Shown: positions 1 to 9,897, counted from the stretch's first letter. The stretch: DNA of 64,000 nucleotides from Typha latifolia (GCA_019914945.1 CM034100.1:8381096-8445095); one strand, 5' to 3'. Translations and numbers: made by a program. Notes: generated by a model from the letters alone, not told the origin.

Positions 1-1358
1 TATATCAAAATCCATCTAGATTGGATACCCTCACCATTTAATAGAAATCACATGAGGGTAACTCGCCATACGCATGCCCTAGCGAACGACAGGTGTCCGA
101 TTGTATGTGCGCACAGACTCAACTGACCTCGAACATAGGCCACGAGATATCGCATATCAGCGGCCATAATCATCATCTAGACCTACTCGGGTACCCTCAT
201 GTTTTTTCTATCAACTTTCCTATTAATGAGATTTATGCATTTCCTTCTATATGATAGAACACGTATATATATCTAGTATTATAACAAGTCATGCATATTA
301 GGAATTTATGTGGTAAGGAAGTTAAGAGAAAAATAATGCAATATAGTCTCCAACCATATAACTAACACATGTATATCACTACTAGTCTATCACATGCATA
401 CTCATGCTAGAGATCACCCCGACACAAAGTCATAATAGTATAATCATCTCCAATCATCTCTATATATCAGCAATGTATTCATATCCTAGATCAGCCTAAT
501 CAAATACATGATAAAATATGTTCGACTGAAATTATCTCTAGATAAAGTCATATAATCATGCTGGAGGTCAAAACATGCATGTACATAATATATAATATAT
601 CCTAATTTGAGAAAAGCGTCTAGGAGATAAAACTACTCACATCTGATCAGAAGACACAACTCACGTATTTGTCACATCCGGCAACCGAGCAACAACTCGT
701 CCTAATAGGCTCCACGGGGCCTCAAATAAGGGGTTCGGGATATAAAAATATTTAAGTAGCATGAAGTTAGCCGTTCACCTAATTAAAATCCGTTAATGTA
801 ATATATGATGATTTATTAGGCTTTAGAATTTCTACTTATCTTTATAACTAGCTAGATTTTTAATTATAAATAAAAATATAAATATAGATAAAAACCTAAT
901 TATAATTAAATTATATCTTGATTAATTAGGGACTATATAGTCATTACTTTATAAAATAATAAATAAATAAATATGTAAGCATAATATTTTGTTTTTTACA
1001 AAATAATAATGTATAATAAACTATTAGAATTACTTAAAATGTATCTTACTCTACAAATTTGATAATTATAATTTACAAATCTATATATTAATCTAATAGA
1101 GATATAAATAAATAAATATAAGTATTACCTATATTTATACCTAATTAATCATTAATTATACAAATTATAATTAATAATAAACGAATTACAGAATATATAT
1201 TATTATTAAAATAATTAATGTCTAAATAATCTATTTGCATTAATTAAGAAGGAAAAGTCTATATAAATAATATCAATAAAATAATTAATTAATTAATTAA
1301 TTAATTAATACACAGCTACCAGTGCTGGGTTGTGCAGAAAGAGAAGCAGAAGAAGCCG

Positions 1359-1425
1359 AGGAAGAAGAAGAAGAAGAAAGAAGAAAGAAGAAGAAGAAGA
1401 AGAAGAAGAAGAAGAAGAAGAGGAG
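1359..1425 (+). repeat. (GAA)n microsatellite inside family A
   Basis: Nearly uninterrupted GAA/AGA triplets. In the inferred minus-strand orientation of the LTR this is a (TTC)n polypyrimidine tract. Copy 2 has a GAAA-rich tract at the equivalent place (about 6180-6250), so purine bias is an old property of the family. Confidence 0.9.
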
Positions 1426-1558
1426 AAGAAGGGATGAGATGTTGGAGGGGGTTGCGGACCTGGGCCGGCGGAATGGGCACCGGCCGCTATAGGCTAGCCG
1501 GCGGCTCGGCTCCGACAAGCCCGAGCTCGGGTATCAGTGCGTGTGCGCGCGCGCGTGC

Positions 1559-1591
<33 letters not shown>
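1559..1591 (+). repeat. (GA)n microsatellite preceded by a (GC/GT)n run
   Basis: Alternating GCGCGC/GTGC passes directly into about 15 GA units. More GA-rich sequence follows to about 1740. The corresponding place in copy 2 (6353-6400) also carries (GA)n. Confidence 0.9.
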
Positions 1592-1593
<2 letters not shown>

Positions 1594-1918
1594 GAGGCAC
1601 ACCGGTGTTGGTGGAGGTGGCGGCGGCAGGCCGACGGAGTGGCGATGGTAGTAGATAGAGAGAGAGAGAGAGGAAGAGTGTTTGACAGAGAGAGAAAGAG
1701 AGAAAAGTGAGAGAGAGACCGAAAGAGAGAGAGATAAATAAAAGGGAGAGAGGCGGTGGGGAGGGAGGCGGTGGCAAGGCCCACCGCGCCAGCTCGCCCG
1801 GCCAGGTTGGCCTGATGACGCTTAGGGCACGTGGCGCCCTCCCCATCTGCCACTACATGGCACGAGGCTGTCGTGCAATGTAGTGAAGTTTTTTTTTTTT
1901 TAAGATTGGGTTGTTACA

Positions 1919-2440
1919 TAGGGTCTATTCACTAAGCTTTTAGCTCATGACTCTCTTTCTTTCTTTTCTAACCCTCCAGACCTCCAGATATGTGGTACGT
2001 GATAGCGACTTGAGATATCCTAAGGAGATATTTTAGAGTATAGATGAGGTGAGCTATAGATGCTAGACAATATAGAAGATAGTTTATATAGATATTGAGT
2101 TGTACCAAAATATGATATTTGTACTCCATTGTATAATACAGATCGAATTATAATGTACTCGTGTATTAGTAGCTTTAGTTATATCTTGATGGTTTTGTCG
2201 TGGCCTGTGTGAGTCCTGCCAGATTATGTAGCTATCAAGTATATTGTTATGAATCTAGATATGGATATATTAACATGTTTAACTTGATGATGTCATAATT
2301 TATAGTATGATGGATTATGTGAGCATAGGTATATCTATGAGTGATGGGCCTCGCCCGTTCTGTCACGTGCGCTGCACGTGCTGTGTGGACGACCACGTGC
2401 CCGTGCCGGGTAGGGGCGCTATAGATACTATTATATCAGT
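1919..2440 (+). mobile_element. Inverted partial copy of family A LTR 3' part
   Basis: This segment matches the reverse complement of 31125-31520 at recognisable identity, including a phrase like GGTCTATTCACT followed by TTAGCTCATGACT and the later TAGCGACTTGAGATATCC. In the 31 kb copy that segment belongs to the same unit as the family A body. Here it lies head-to-head with copy 1. From about 2330 to 2440 a GC-rich end (CACGTGC repeats, GGGTAGGGGCG) resembles the 3' part of Tekay/Del-type LTRs. This is inference from layout. Confidence 0.5.
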
Positions 2441-2980
2441 ATCATCACATCCTAAACATCATTTCTAACATCTCCTCCACCAAACCCAACCACCACCACT
2501 TTCTTGGACCTCCTCTCTGAAAAAACCCTAGACACAAGTATGTATCTAAATACTAGGCAATGATATCACCCGTTCGCTTAAGTAAAGTCTGTAGAAATAT
2601 TAAGAACGAAAGCAGAGATGAACACCAAGATTTTAACATGGAAAAACCCAAACGGCAAAAAACCACGGATCCAAACTCGGATCAAAATCAATCACTAGAA
2701 TAATAGCAGTTACAAGACTGACTCACAAAACAACCCGTCGATCCAAACGACTTTGTTCCTCTCAGTCTTGCTCGCTAGAACCCACGATTCACTGCTTCTC
2801 GTGATTGAAGTCCAACCTCAGTAACCCTCGAGATTGATCTTTCGTCTATATAGCCCTTAAGACGAAAGATTAAGTCTTTTATATAAGTGGAATCTTGTTA
2901 GTTGAAGAACCGATGTAGCCTCAAGAAGTCTCCTTCAATAATACTTCTTCAACCACCCTCAAGATAGGGCATCACAATCC

Positions 2981-2988
2981 TTATATAT
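2981..2988 (-). promoter_or_regulatory. TATA box of copia LTR
   Basis: TATATAAG on the minus strand, about 70 bp downstream of the nearest GCGTTCGAACGC palindrome at 3062-3073. The layout is the same as in the gypsy LTRs of this window. Confidence 0.55.
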
Positions 2989-3072
2989 GATCTCCAAGAT
3001 CGAGCCAAATCCAAGTCTTATCCGTACTCACGAAAGTCCAATTTTATGAAACTTCGTTGGTGCGTTCGAACG

Positions 3073-3214
3073 CGGCTCGGGTGCGTTCGAACGGCATGAC
3101 TTGAACTCAAGTGCGATCGAACGGGCCCGAGTGCTTTCAAACGCGGCTCGGGTGCGTTCGAACGGCATGACTTGAACTCAAGTGCGATCGAACGGGCCCG
3201 AGTGCTTTCAAACG
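3073..3214 (-). repeat. 71-bp tandem duplication in copia U3
   Basis: Two almost identical 71-bp units starting at 3073 and 3144. Each holds CGGCTCGGGTGCGTTCGAAC and a GATCGAACGGGCCC segment. Confidence 0.9.
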
Positions 3215-3237
3215 CGACAACTTGAATTCTTCAGGTT

Positions 3238-3475
3238 GTGTTCGAACGCGTTTATGAACGCAGCTCTCGGTCTGTGTGAACGCAGTACCCGCGTTCAAAC
3301 GCGTTTGTGAACGCGGCTCTCTGTCTGTGTGAACGCAGTACTCGCGTTCGAACGCGTTTGTGAACGCGACTCTCTGTCTGTGTGAACGCAGTACCCGCGT
3401 TCGAACGCGTTTGTGAACGCGACTCTCTGTCTGTGTGAACGCAGTACCCGCGTTCGAACGCGTTTGTGAACGCGG
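3238..3475 (-). repeat. 53-bp tandem array in copia U3
   Basis: More than four copies of a 53-bp unit. The phrase CGCAGTAC recurs at 3281, 3334, 3387 and 3440. Each unit carries GCGTTCGAACGCG plus the half-site TTTGTGAACGCG. The open frames on the minus strand here come from the repeat and are not genes. Confidence 0.95.
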
Positions 3476-3614
3476 TGTGAACTCGACGGCTTTTCTCCAA
3501 TAATCTTGCAATTCTTCAAATCAGAGATATTCTAGACTTGTGTAAAGCTCATATACATGAAAAAATACACTTAGAATATTTTGTACACAATTGCCAACAA
3601 ATAAAAACCTAACA

Positions 3615-3629
3615 ATTTCCCCCTTTGGC
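3615..3629 (-). promoter_or_regulatory. Polypurine tract of copia element
   Basis: On the minus strand GCCAAAGGGGGAAAT directly precedes the LTR start TGTTAGG. This is the plus-strand primer site of SIRE/Maximus elements. Confidence 0.75.
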
Positions 3630-4090
3630 AATTTGTGACAAAACACCTAGGTTACAAGATATTACAAAGACTTCAAATTGAGCAATCAACAAGACGAATA
3701 TTTTGCACATCAATCCCTGCAAATAAACATATACCAATCCAAGATCAAGTGAAAATAACTTGAAATGAATAAACAATCCAAACACAAGTTATCAATGGAG
3801 CATAAGTTCAAAAGTACTTAAACATACAAAGTTCACAATTTCTCCAAGCAAAGTTATAAGCAAGATCAGAAAGATAGAAAAACTCTAATAAACTCCCCCT
3901 ATTACCATGCTCCCTCTACACACCTAGACACCTAGACACTCTCCCCCTTTTTGCCACAAATGCCAAAGACTAGGAACTCGGAGGAAACTGACGCTGAAGA
4001 ATCGTCAACACAGAGTCAAGGACAGTCCCCTGACGAGCTTGCTCAGCTCATAAATCATTCACGGCCGAATGGAGATCCTGCACTTGAGTA
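3630..4090 (-). other. Copia internal 3' non-coding region
   Basis: Between the polypurine tract and the minus-strand coding remnant. A second GGCAAAAAGGGGGAGAG-like purine run (minus strand, near 3945) resembles the extra polypurine tracts that SIRE-type elements often carry. No frame of note. Confidence 0.45.
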
Positions 4091-4570
4091 CTAAACTGAT
4101 AAAAAATGGTCAGAGTACTGTGGTAACTCCCCCTCAGAGTGAGATGTGTCACCGTCAGAGCTATCATCAGAACTGTCGAGATGCGAGGAGCGACCAGCGG
4201 CGGAAGAGGACGGCTTGAGAGGAGACGACTGGTCGTGAGCTAGACTCCGCTTAAGAGTAATCCGATCCAACGGCTTGTGCGAAGTAAGAGAAGGTTCCAA
4301 AGCATCCACACGCACCCCACTCTGAGTGCACAACTTTGTAATAAAGATGCCAAATGGTAACCTCTCACGAGGTGCTTCTTTCTAGGCAGCTGTGAGAATC
4401 GAATCATAGATCACCGCAGCCAAATCAACAGAAACTCCAGTTAACATTGCATGAAGAAGGAATGCACGATCCAGACTAATATTGGAATGTCGAGTCTTGG
4501 GGGTGACGTTGTACAGACAAAATAGGTGAACCATGCGAGCCACTAGTGTCAGCTTCGCATGCGGCATCAT
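4091..4570 (-). pseudogene. Plant transposon protein domain (Transposase_32-like) of the copia element, frameshifted
   Basis: Two minus-strand frames, 4382-4570 then 4091-4333, read as one decayed protein. The first holds KLTLVARMVHLFCLYNVTPK and an LLHAMLTGVSVDLAAVIYDS segment. The second begins near RLPFGIFITKLCTQSGV and then turns Ser/Asp-rich (HLDSSDDSSDGDTSHSEGE). This order matches the putative plant transposon protein family (Transposase_32), found in the extra ORF of some plant LTR elements. A stop and frame change at about 4334-4381 separates the parts. The upstream (5') coding part is missing because family A sequence starts at 4571. Family assignment is from memory of motif style, so confidence is moderate. 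Confidence 0.5.
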
Positions 4571-6350
4571 GTTTCCCTTCCAACATTATGCCCGGAGGCT
4601 CAACATCATGCCCGGAGGCTCAGAGCATATTCCGCCACCTGCAAGAGTATCTCAAATATAACCATACCCCGCCACCCGCTAGGGTATCAACATCCATCCA
4701 GACTAGGCACCCTTCTAGCTGATAGAAACCTCATGAGGATAACTCACCACATATGCCATAGCGAACGGCATGTGTCCGAATATCTGCTGCGCACATAGAC
4801 TAACGACCTCGAACGTAAGGCCAACATGATCGCGACTATGTTGAGCGATCAATCATCCACCAAGCGCATCCTAACCCTCGTGCCCACTCGGTTATCCTCA
4901 CGTTTTCTATCAACTATCCTATCAGTCACATTTCATGCTTTCTTTTTAAATGGCAGATCATATGCATATATCCAGTACGATAACAAGTCAATGCATAACA
5001 GAAATTTAGGTAGAATAGGAATCAAGAGAAAAATAATGCAATATAGTCTCCGATCATCTAGTCAACATATGCATACTCGTGCTAATCAATTACATGCATA
5101 CTCATGCTATAGATTATCTAGACATAACATTATAATAGTATAATCATCTCTCATCATCTCTATATATCACCAATGTGCTCATATCCCGTATCAACATAAT
5201 CAGATGTATGATAAAATATGTTCGACTGTAATCATCTCTAGATAAAGTCATATAATCATGCTGGAGACCAAAATATGTATGTACATAATATATAATATAA
5301 CCTAATTTGAGAAAGGCGTTTAGGGGATAAGACTACTCATTGTTTGATCAGAAGACACAAACCACGTATCTCTCACGTCCGTCAATCAAACATCAACTCA
5401 TCGTCAAGGTCCATAGGGTCTCACATAAGGAAGCTCGGGATCTGAAAATATTTAAGTAGTATGATGTTAGCTGTTTATCGAATTAGAATTAATTCAATTA
5501 GAATATAAAGGTTTATTAGGTTTAGAATCACTTTTCTTTATTTTTGATTACATAACTAGGTCTATAATATAGATACAATTCAAATACTATAATTATTTTA
5601 TTATTATAAAATGTTAGTTATAACATAAGGAGAAGAGTATTTCTAAATATATAATTATAAAATAAAATAAAATGCTAAATAAGTATAGACAATCTCTAAT
5701 TATAATTAATTTTATAATTTATACACTATCTTGATTAATTAGGGACAATGCCGTCTTTACTCGATAAAATAATAAATAAATAACTAAATAAGCTTAGTAT
5801 TTTATTTGTTGTAGAATAATTATAAAAATAATAGAAATACTTAAAATATATATGATGAGGGTATTAGAATATAAATCTAATAATTCTAATTTACAAATCT
5901 ATTTATTAATCTAATAGATATATAAATAAATAAATAAATATAAGTATTACCTATATTTATACCTAATTAATCATTAATTATAAAAATTATCATTAATAAA
6001 ATTATATTGAAGAATATATAATATTATTAAAATAGTTAATGTCTAAATAATCTATTTGCAGTAATTTAGAAGAAAAATACCTAAATTACATAAATAAATA
6101 AATAAATTAATTAATTAAATCTGCCATCACTGCTGTGTTCAGCACAGCATTGCCTGTCCCAGCACTATGCGGAAAGAAAGAGAAGGAGCTGAGGAAGAAG
6201 GAGAAAAAGAAAGAAAGAACGAAAGAAAGAAAGAAAGAAAGAAAGGAGGAGAAGAGGAAGAGTAGAAAAAGAGAAGGTGAGGGAGGAGGTTGTGGACCCG
6301 TGCCGGCGGGGAGGGCACCGGCAGCTCGGCTCCGACGAGCCCGAGTTCGG

Positions 6351-6352
<2 letters not shown>

Positions 6353-6400
<48 letters not shown>
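6353..6400 (+). repeat. (GA)n microsatellite in family A copy 2
   Basis: About 24 uninterrupted GA units. GA-rich sequence continues patchily to 6560. The plus-strand and minus-strand open frames over it are low-complexity artefacts. Confidence 0.95.
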
Positions 6401-6402
<2 letters not shown>

Positions 6403-6596
6403 GAAAAGGAAAGAGAGGGGGAATGAGGGATCTCACCGCCGGCAGCGGCTTCGGGAAGGTGGCGGTGGAGGAGAGAGTGACTGAGAGAGAAGAGAGAGAG
6501 TAAAGTGAGCGAGTGACCGAGAGAGAGATAGAGAGAGAGAGATTTAAAGAGAGAGAGGAAAGGCGGTGGAGGAGTTGTGGCAGTACCGGGGCCCGC

Positions 6597-6601
6597 CGCG
6601 G
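6597..6601. repeat. Target-site duplication CGCGG, left copy
   Basis: CGCGG at 6597-6601 directly precedes the LTR start TGATACGATT. The same five bases follow the element at 7546-7550. Five bases is the usual duplication for Ty3/gypsy integration. Confidence 0.9.
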
Positions 6602-6712
6602 TGATACGATTTGGACTTCACCGACGTCGTCTCGAGCATGGGTTCACTTTAGGAGTGTTTTTATTTCATGTTTTAGTGTTTAATTTCCATTAAAATAAGT
6701 TTTCTGTAAGTC

Positions 6713-6957
6713 GCGTTCGAACGCGGGTGGAGTGAGTTCAAACGCGGTTTGTGAACGGGGTTGTGAACGTGGAGAAAAGAATGTACTGTGCGTTCGAACG
6801 CACTGTGAACGCCTGCATCGCGTTCGCAAATACCGACAGGCACATTCGATCATGCGTTCGAACGCCTGCATCGTGTTCGCAAATCCAGAAGAGCTAATTC
6901 GGTGTGTTCGAACGCGGTCGGGCGAGTTCGAACGCGGTCGGGCGAGTTCAAACGCGG
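6713..6957. promoter_or_regulatory. GCGTTCGAACGC palindrome array in LTR U3
   Basis: Exact GCGTTCGAACGC at 6713-6724, 6790-6801 and 6854-6865, with several one-mismatch versions. From 6906 there are three copies of a 20-bp unit GTTCGAACGCGGTCGGGCGA, the third with C-to-T type decay. The array ends about 46 bp before the TATA box. A regulatory role is inferred from position only. Confidence 0.6.
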
Positions 6958-7002
6958 TCGGCGAAAATTGTGTTTTAGGGTTAATGTGAGTTGTTGGTTA
7001 GC

Positions 7003-7010
7003 CTATAAAA
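7003..7010 (+). promoter_or_regulatory. TATA box of chromovirus LTR
   Basis: CTATAAAA in GCCTATAAAAGGATG, just downstream of the palindrome array. Confidence 0.6.
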
Positions 7011-7507
7011 GGATGTGTAGGGCAACCAAAATTATTATTGATTATTGAGATTGAGTTTTGCCTTGCCTCCTTCGTCTTCTTCGCTCACGTTCTCTCAATC
7101 CCTGGCGACGCCGCTTCTAACCTCCCTCGTCCGGCTAATCACCCTAGTCCCTTAGGGGTGGCCCTCTTCTCCCCCTTCGTCCAATATATCCCACACTTGC
7201 CCTAATCCTTCCATCAACCACAACTCTTCCACCATCACTTTTCACCGGTGCCACCACATTAACGCCAGTCCACCACCATCCACCATTACTTAGGATCACG
7301 TGCCTCCATCCACGGATCCAAAACAGACCACCTGACCTTCGTCCACTAAATGGACGATATCTCGAGATCCCCAACTCCGATTTGCCTGAAACTTGATTTT
7401 TTGGAAATCTCTTTTATGAGGCTACAACATATCAAAAGTTCCGTCGATCCGATGACAGAATATTTTGGGATCTAATTTCAAAGTTCCGTGCCAGATCGTA
7501 TCAAGCT

Positions 7508-7520
7508 GGTATCAGAGCCT
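7508..7520 (+). promoter_or_regulatory. Primer binding site (initiator tRNA-Met type)
   Basis: TGGTATCAGAGCC three bases after an LTR end. It is the canonical reverse-transcription start of plant gypsy elements. Confidence 0.75.
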
Positions 7521-7653
7521 TAGCCCCAAAGAGAAGATCGTATCACGCGGCCAACTGGCTGCAGCCCATTGGCTGCGACATTGGCAGTGGGCACGTGGCG
7601 CCCCCACCATGCAAGTGCCCAAAATATTATTTTTTTAGGGTTGGGTTGTTACA

Positions 7654-8304
7654 ATGTATGTCGAGGTCTCCATACATGCAGAGCACCAACAGAGTTGGCT
7701 TTCCTGTTGCAACCGGGCCTTGGTTTTCTTAAGACTAAAGTTGAGACTTGGTCCAATCCTTTTCAAGTTATCCCTTACCTAGATCAGTCACGTACTGACC
7801 TCAGATTTCTTCTCCAAGCTTTGGACACGCCTCTAATACAACTGATCTAGCTAAGGCTACAAATGCACATATTAACTCTTAAGGTCATTCCTTGCATTCA
7901 AATCTTACCCAAATCCACAACTTGGCTGAGCTTGGTCAGACCCTTTCCAAGGTCTTCCCCATCTTGGTGGGCCACTTCCCCACCTTAGATGAGCTCCAAA
8001 AGACCTTGGATGCAACCCATATTCAGCTGGCCTAAGATTAGCCCAAATCGATCTCGCGTCAAACTGACTCGGTCAACTTGGTCTCTTCTTCGGTTTTAGT
8101 TTTTTCCTTTCCTTTCTCCCAATTTTGAATTGAAGGAAGCTTGCTTTGAGGATGCAGAGATGGTCAACTTGAGTTCTTAAAAAAAGAGAGGATCAAACGA
8201 TAGATTTTCCAACGGAGTCAATTCCACTCGATCTACCCAAACTTGAGCTGATCAAACCCTCTTGAGCCATCACTTTGAGAACAAAGCAGAAACGTGGTGA
8301 ATTG
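7654..8304 (+). other. Decayed gypsy internal 3' region
   Basis: No intact domain. The last part, a CACTTTGAGAACAAAG phrase followed by CAGAAACGTGGTGAAT, resembles the end of pol plus polypurine tract in the other chromoviruses here (GAGGACAAGGTTGCGAAAG, CGTGGTGGAT). It supports a 3' LTR starting at 8305. Confidence 0.4.
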
Positions 8305-8950
8305 ATGTGATCTAGATCAAATCGAACCACCCCATGGATATTAGGATAATGGTTTGAGTCATTTATCTATCAAGTTATTTTTTTCAGCATTTGATTTAAT
8401 TCAATTTCAGCTTATGTTAGTCATATTGATTTATTGATGAACTTGATATGGTTCGGGTTAATCGGTTAGCCTCCAATAGAAATTGTGGAGTGCAATTAGA
8501 TGAATCATGTTTTGATTAATTGGTTAAGTTCCTCGTATCACCTTTCTCCCATCTCGACCTAGCTCCTCTCCCTCCTTCCTTCAAACCTTAGCCGAGCAAG
8601 CCTCCTTGATCATCAGCCCCTCCCTACCTTACTCCATTAGACCTCCTGTCCTTCTTGTCCACCGACCACCTTCTCCTTCCTCTTCACTCTGTCCTTATTA
8701 AGTTCAGTCACTACCTAGAGTTATCCACATTCTGGCCAATTTTACCATCTTACCATTAGCCCATCAATCCCATGCTTCCTGACCTCTAATCGTTGATTAG
8801 ACGATGTCTCCCAATCTAGCCATCGAAATCTCAAAATGTTTGATTCTTAGAAAGCTATCTTCTAGAGCTACTCCACTTAGATTTAAATAATTGAAGATTT
8901 CTTTTATGGGTTTAGCATCATAAATCCAATATCAATGTTCACTCTGATTA
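8305..8950 (+). mobile_element. 3' LTR of a further gypsy element
   Basis: Starts TGATGTGATCTAGATC directly after a polypurine-like tract. It contains the CT-rich leader block typical of these LTRs (8540-8700), and later ATCGAAATCTCAAAATG-like sequence as in the other LTR 3' parts. A similar start in opposite orientation occurs at 21713. The 3' end and TSD were not found, so the end is approximate. It lacks obvious GCGTTCGAACGC motifs. Confidence 0.45.
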
Positions 8951-9289
8951 AGCATTAAGAACTAATACCTCTTTCAATGCTGAATTGCACAAATCTTCTC
9001 CTTGTCAATCAATTGGCAAAATAAATAGATAGATGCAATGTTGAAAAATAATAAAGTTTTTGAAAACAATAGGAGTATTTTGGTAAAATTTTAGGAAAAA
9101 TTTAATATATCTTATTTCTCAAATCTTTGACAGAATATTAAAAAGAAGGCTGTCACATTATAGTTGCTTGAACAAATTACACAGCAAAAGAAAAATGGTA
9201 TATTAACTAGAATACTTCATATAAAATAATCTTAATTACAAGTACTTTATAACTATATCATATAAAAATAATCTCAAATTAATATAGCA
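8951..9289. other. AT-rich spacer
   Basis: No domain, repeat or RNA gene recognised. It may be the 3' non-coding part of the CACTA element that follows. Confidence 0.4.
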
Positions 9290-9897
9290 TCAGCTCCATC
9301 GTCTTCCTCAAATTTCATACCATCATAGTTGTCAATAGTATGATGAATTATATTTAAAGGTTTATCAATAGTTGTTCAAGATATATTTGGTCTTATCCAC
9401 CAAATGTCATCATCAACATTAAGAGAAGAGCCTCTACAATTTGCTCACTAATTAAACCACTTGCAAAAATATATGTTTTTTCATCATTGCCAATATCTTC
9501 CTCTTCATTAGTATCACTACAATTAAGTGAAGATTAATTAGATTTTGTCCTAATAAACACATGACAATCCTTATTAAACAGATCGTATGCATAAAACACC
9601 TGCTGCGCTTGGGATGCCAATACTAAAGATATATTAGACAATTGCTGTTTAGTATTTGACAAATGTTTGAAATTGATAAGTATGAAACTATATTTATCTT
9701 CCTAAATTCCTCTACATTTGAACTTATTTTATTTGGACGGTACATCCACTTAATTTCATTTAAATAATACAATCTTATCTTTATCAAAATCCCTATAATC
9801 GCTAATGTTTTCCTCTGTTGAATTTCTCCTCGAATTTTTAATGTGGAATCTCAATTGGCTTGTCAAGTTGGACTAAGATACTTAGGTAGTTGCATCC
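9290..9897 (-). pseudogene. CACTA transposon DUF4216-like region (3' part)
   Basis: Minus-strand conceptual translation with several stops reads KDKIVLFK near 9775, YSFILINFKHL, then LASQAQQVFYAYDLFNKDCH (about 9565-9621) and an acidic tail. This is the signature of the DUF4216 domain in plant CACTA (En/Spm) TNP2-type proteins. The remainder of the element lies at 14156-15446, split off by the chromovirus with TSD CATCC. Stops and lost codons show it is dead. Confidence 0.75.
9893..9897. repeat. Target-site duplication CATCC, left copy
   Basis: CATCC at 9893-9897 precedes the LTR start TGATATGATT. CATCC at 14156-14160 follows the 3' LTR end GATCGTATCA. Joining the flanks restores a continuous CACTA reading frame (FEFRDATT), which is independent support. 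Confidence 0.93.

Larger units (their letters stand above)
1..1918 (-). mobile_element. Family A LTR-like repeat, copy 1 (gypsy-type, truncated by window edge)
   Basis: On the minus strand this block begins with TGTAACAACCC at 1918, a common 5' terminus of plant Ty3/gypsy LTRs, and runs leftward out of the window. The same order of sequence recurs at 4571-7653 and in part at 31530-32660: a block ending in the phrase ATGTGTCCGA-like, an AT-rich section (about 780-1300), a purine-rich microsatellite zone and a GC-rich end. No coding domain is visible; open frames in the (GAA)n and (GA)n tracts are low-complexity artefacts. The LTR assignment rests on the terminus and on repetition. An alternative is a non-LTR repeat with a chance TGTAAC end. 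Confidence 0.6.
2560..3614 (-). mobile_element. Ty1/copia (Maximus/SIRE-like) 3' LTR
   Basis: On the minus strand the LTR begins TGTTAGGTTTTTATTTG at 3614. It is preceded by the purine tract GCCAAAGGGGGAAAT (3615-3629 on the plus strand as its complement), the typical polypurine tract/LTR junction of Maximus/SIRE copia elements. A TATA box (TATATAAG, minus strand) lies at 2981-2988. Upstream of it is the 3058-3475 array of GCGTTCGAACGC palindromes. The left boundary near 2560 is approximate because no matching LTR or TSD was found. Sequence from 2440 to 2560 shows nothing identifiable. Confidence 0.7.
6602..7545 (+). mobile_element. Chromovirus LTR remnant (LTR + PBS + tail of second LTR)
   Basis: Starts TGATACGATT, ends GATCGTATCA and is flanked by CGCGG on both sides. 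It matches the LTRs of the 9898-14155 element. The LTR proper seems to end at 7503 (GATCGTATCA). There follow AGC, a primer binding site TGGTATCAGAGCC (7508-7520, complementary to initiator tRNA-Met 3' end), about 15 bases of leader and a second GATCGTATCA. It is therefore not a simple solo LTR: nearly all the interior and the second LTR were deleted. A TATA box is at 7003-7010 and a palindrome array at 6713-6957. The 7144-7374 open frame on the opposite strand is spurious. Confidence 0.85.
4571..7653 (-). mobile_element. Family A LTR-like repeat, copy 2, split by a chromovirus LTR remnant
   Basis: On the minus strand it begins TGTAACAACCCAACCC at 7653 and ends near 4571, where it abuts the copia remnant. 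It matches copy 1 in the same order: CATGAGGATAACTCACCACA, the AT-rich section 5450-6120, the (GAAA)n and (GA)n zones, and the GC-rich CACGTGGCGCCC block at 7591. The match is interrupted exactly by 6602-7545 plus its 5-bp duplication, so this copy is older than that insertion. Confidence 0.65.

Noticed and set aside
1297..1853. Open frames with poly-Arg/Lys/Phe/Ser over (GAA)n and (GA)n
   Set aside because: Low-complexity products of microsatellites, present on both strands at once, with no domain.
3240..3475. CRISPR-like array
   Set aside because: Units are contiguous with no unique spacers, and the DNA is plant nuclear.
3137..3519. Minus-strand frames with repeated RSQTRSNAGTAFTQTE-like text
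   Set aside because: Three frames overlap the 53-bp tandem array. The peptide repeat mirrors the DNA repeat and lies in an LTR U3.
6713..6957. Heat-shock elements (nTTCnnGAAn)
   Set aside because: The palindrome has TTC directly next to GAA with no two-base gap, so it does not fit the heat-shock consensus.
6732..6989. 85-residue plus-strand frame with CERGCERGEKN and ANPEEL
   Set aside because: Translation of the palindrome array. Similar text arises in every LTR copy in different frames.
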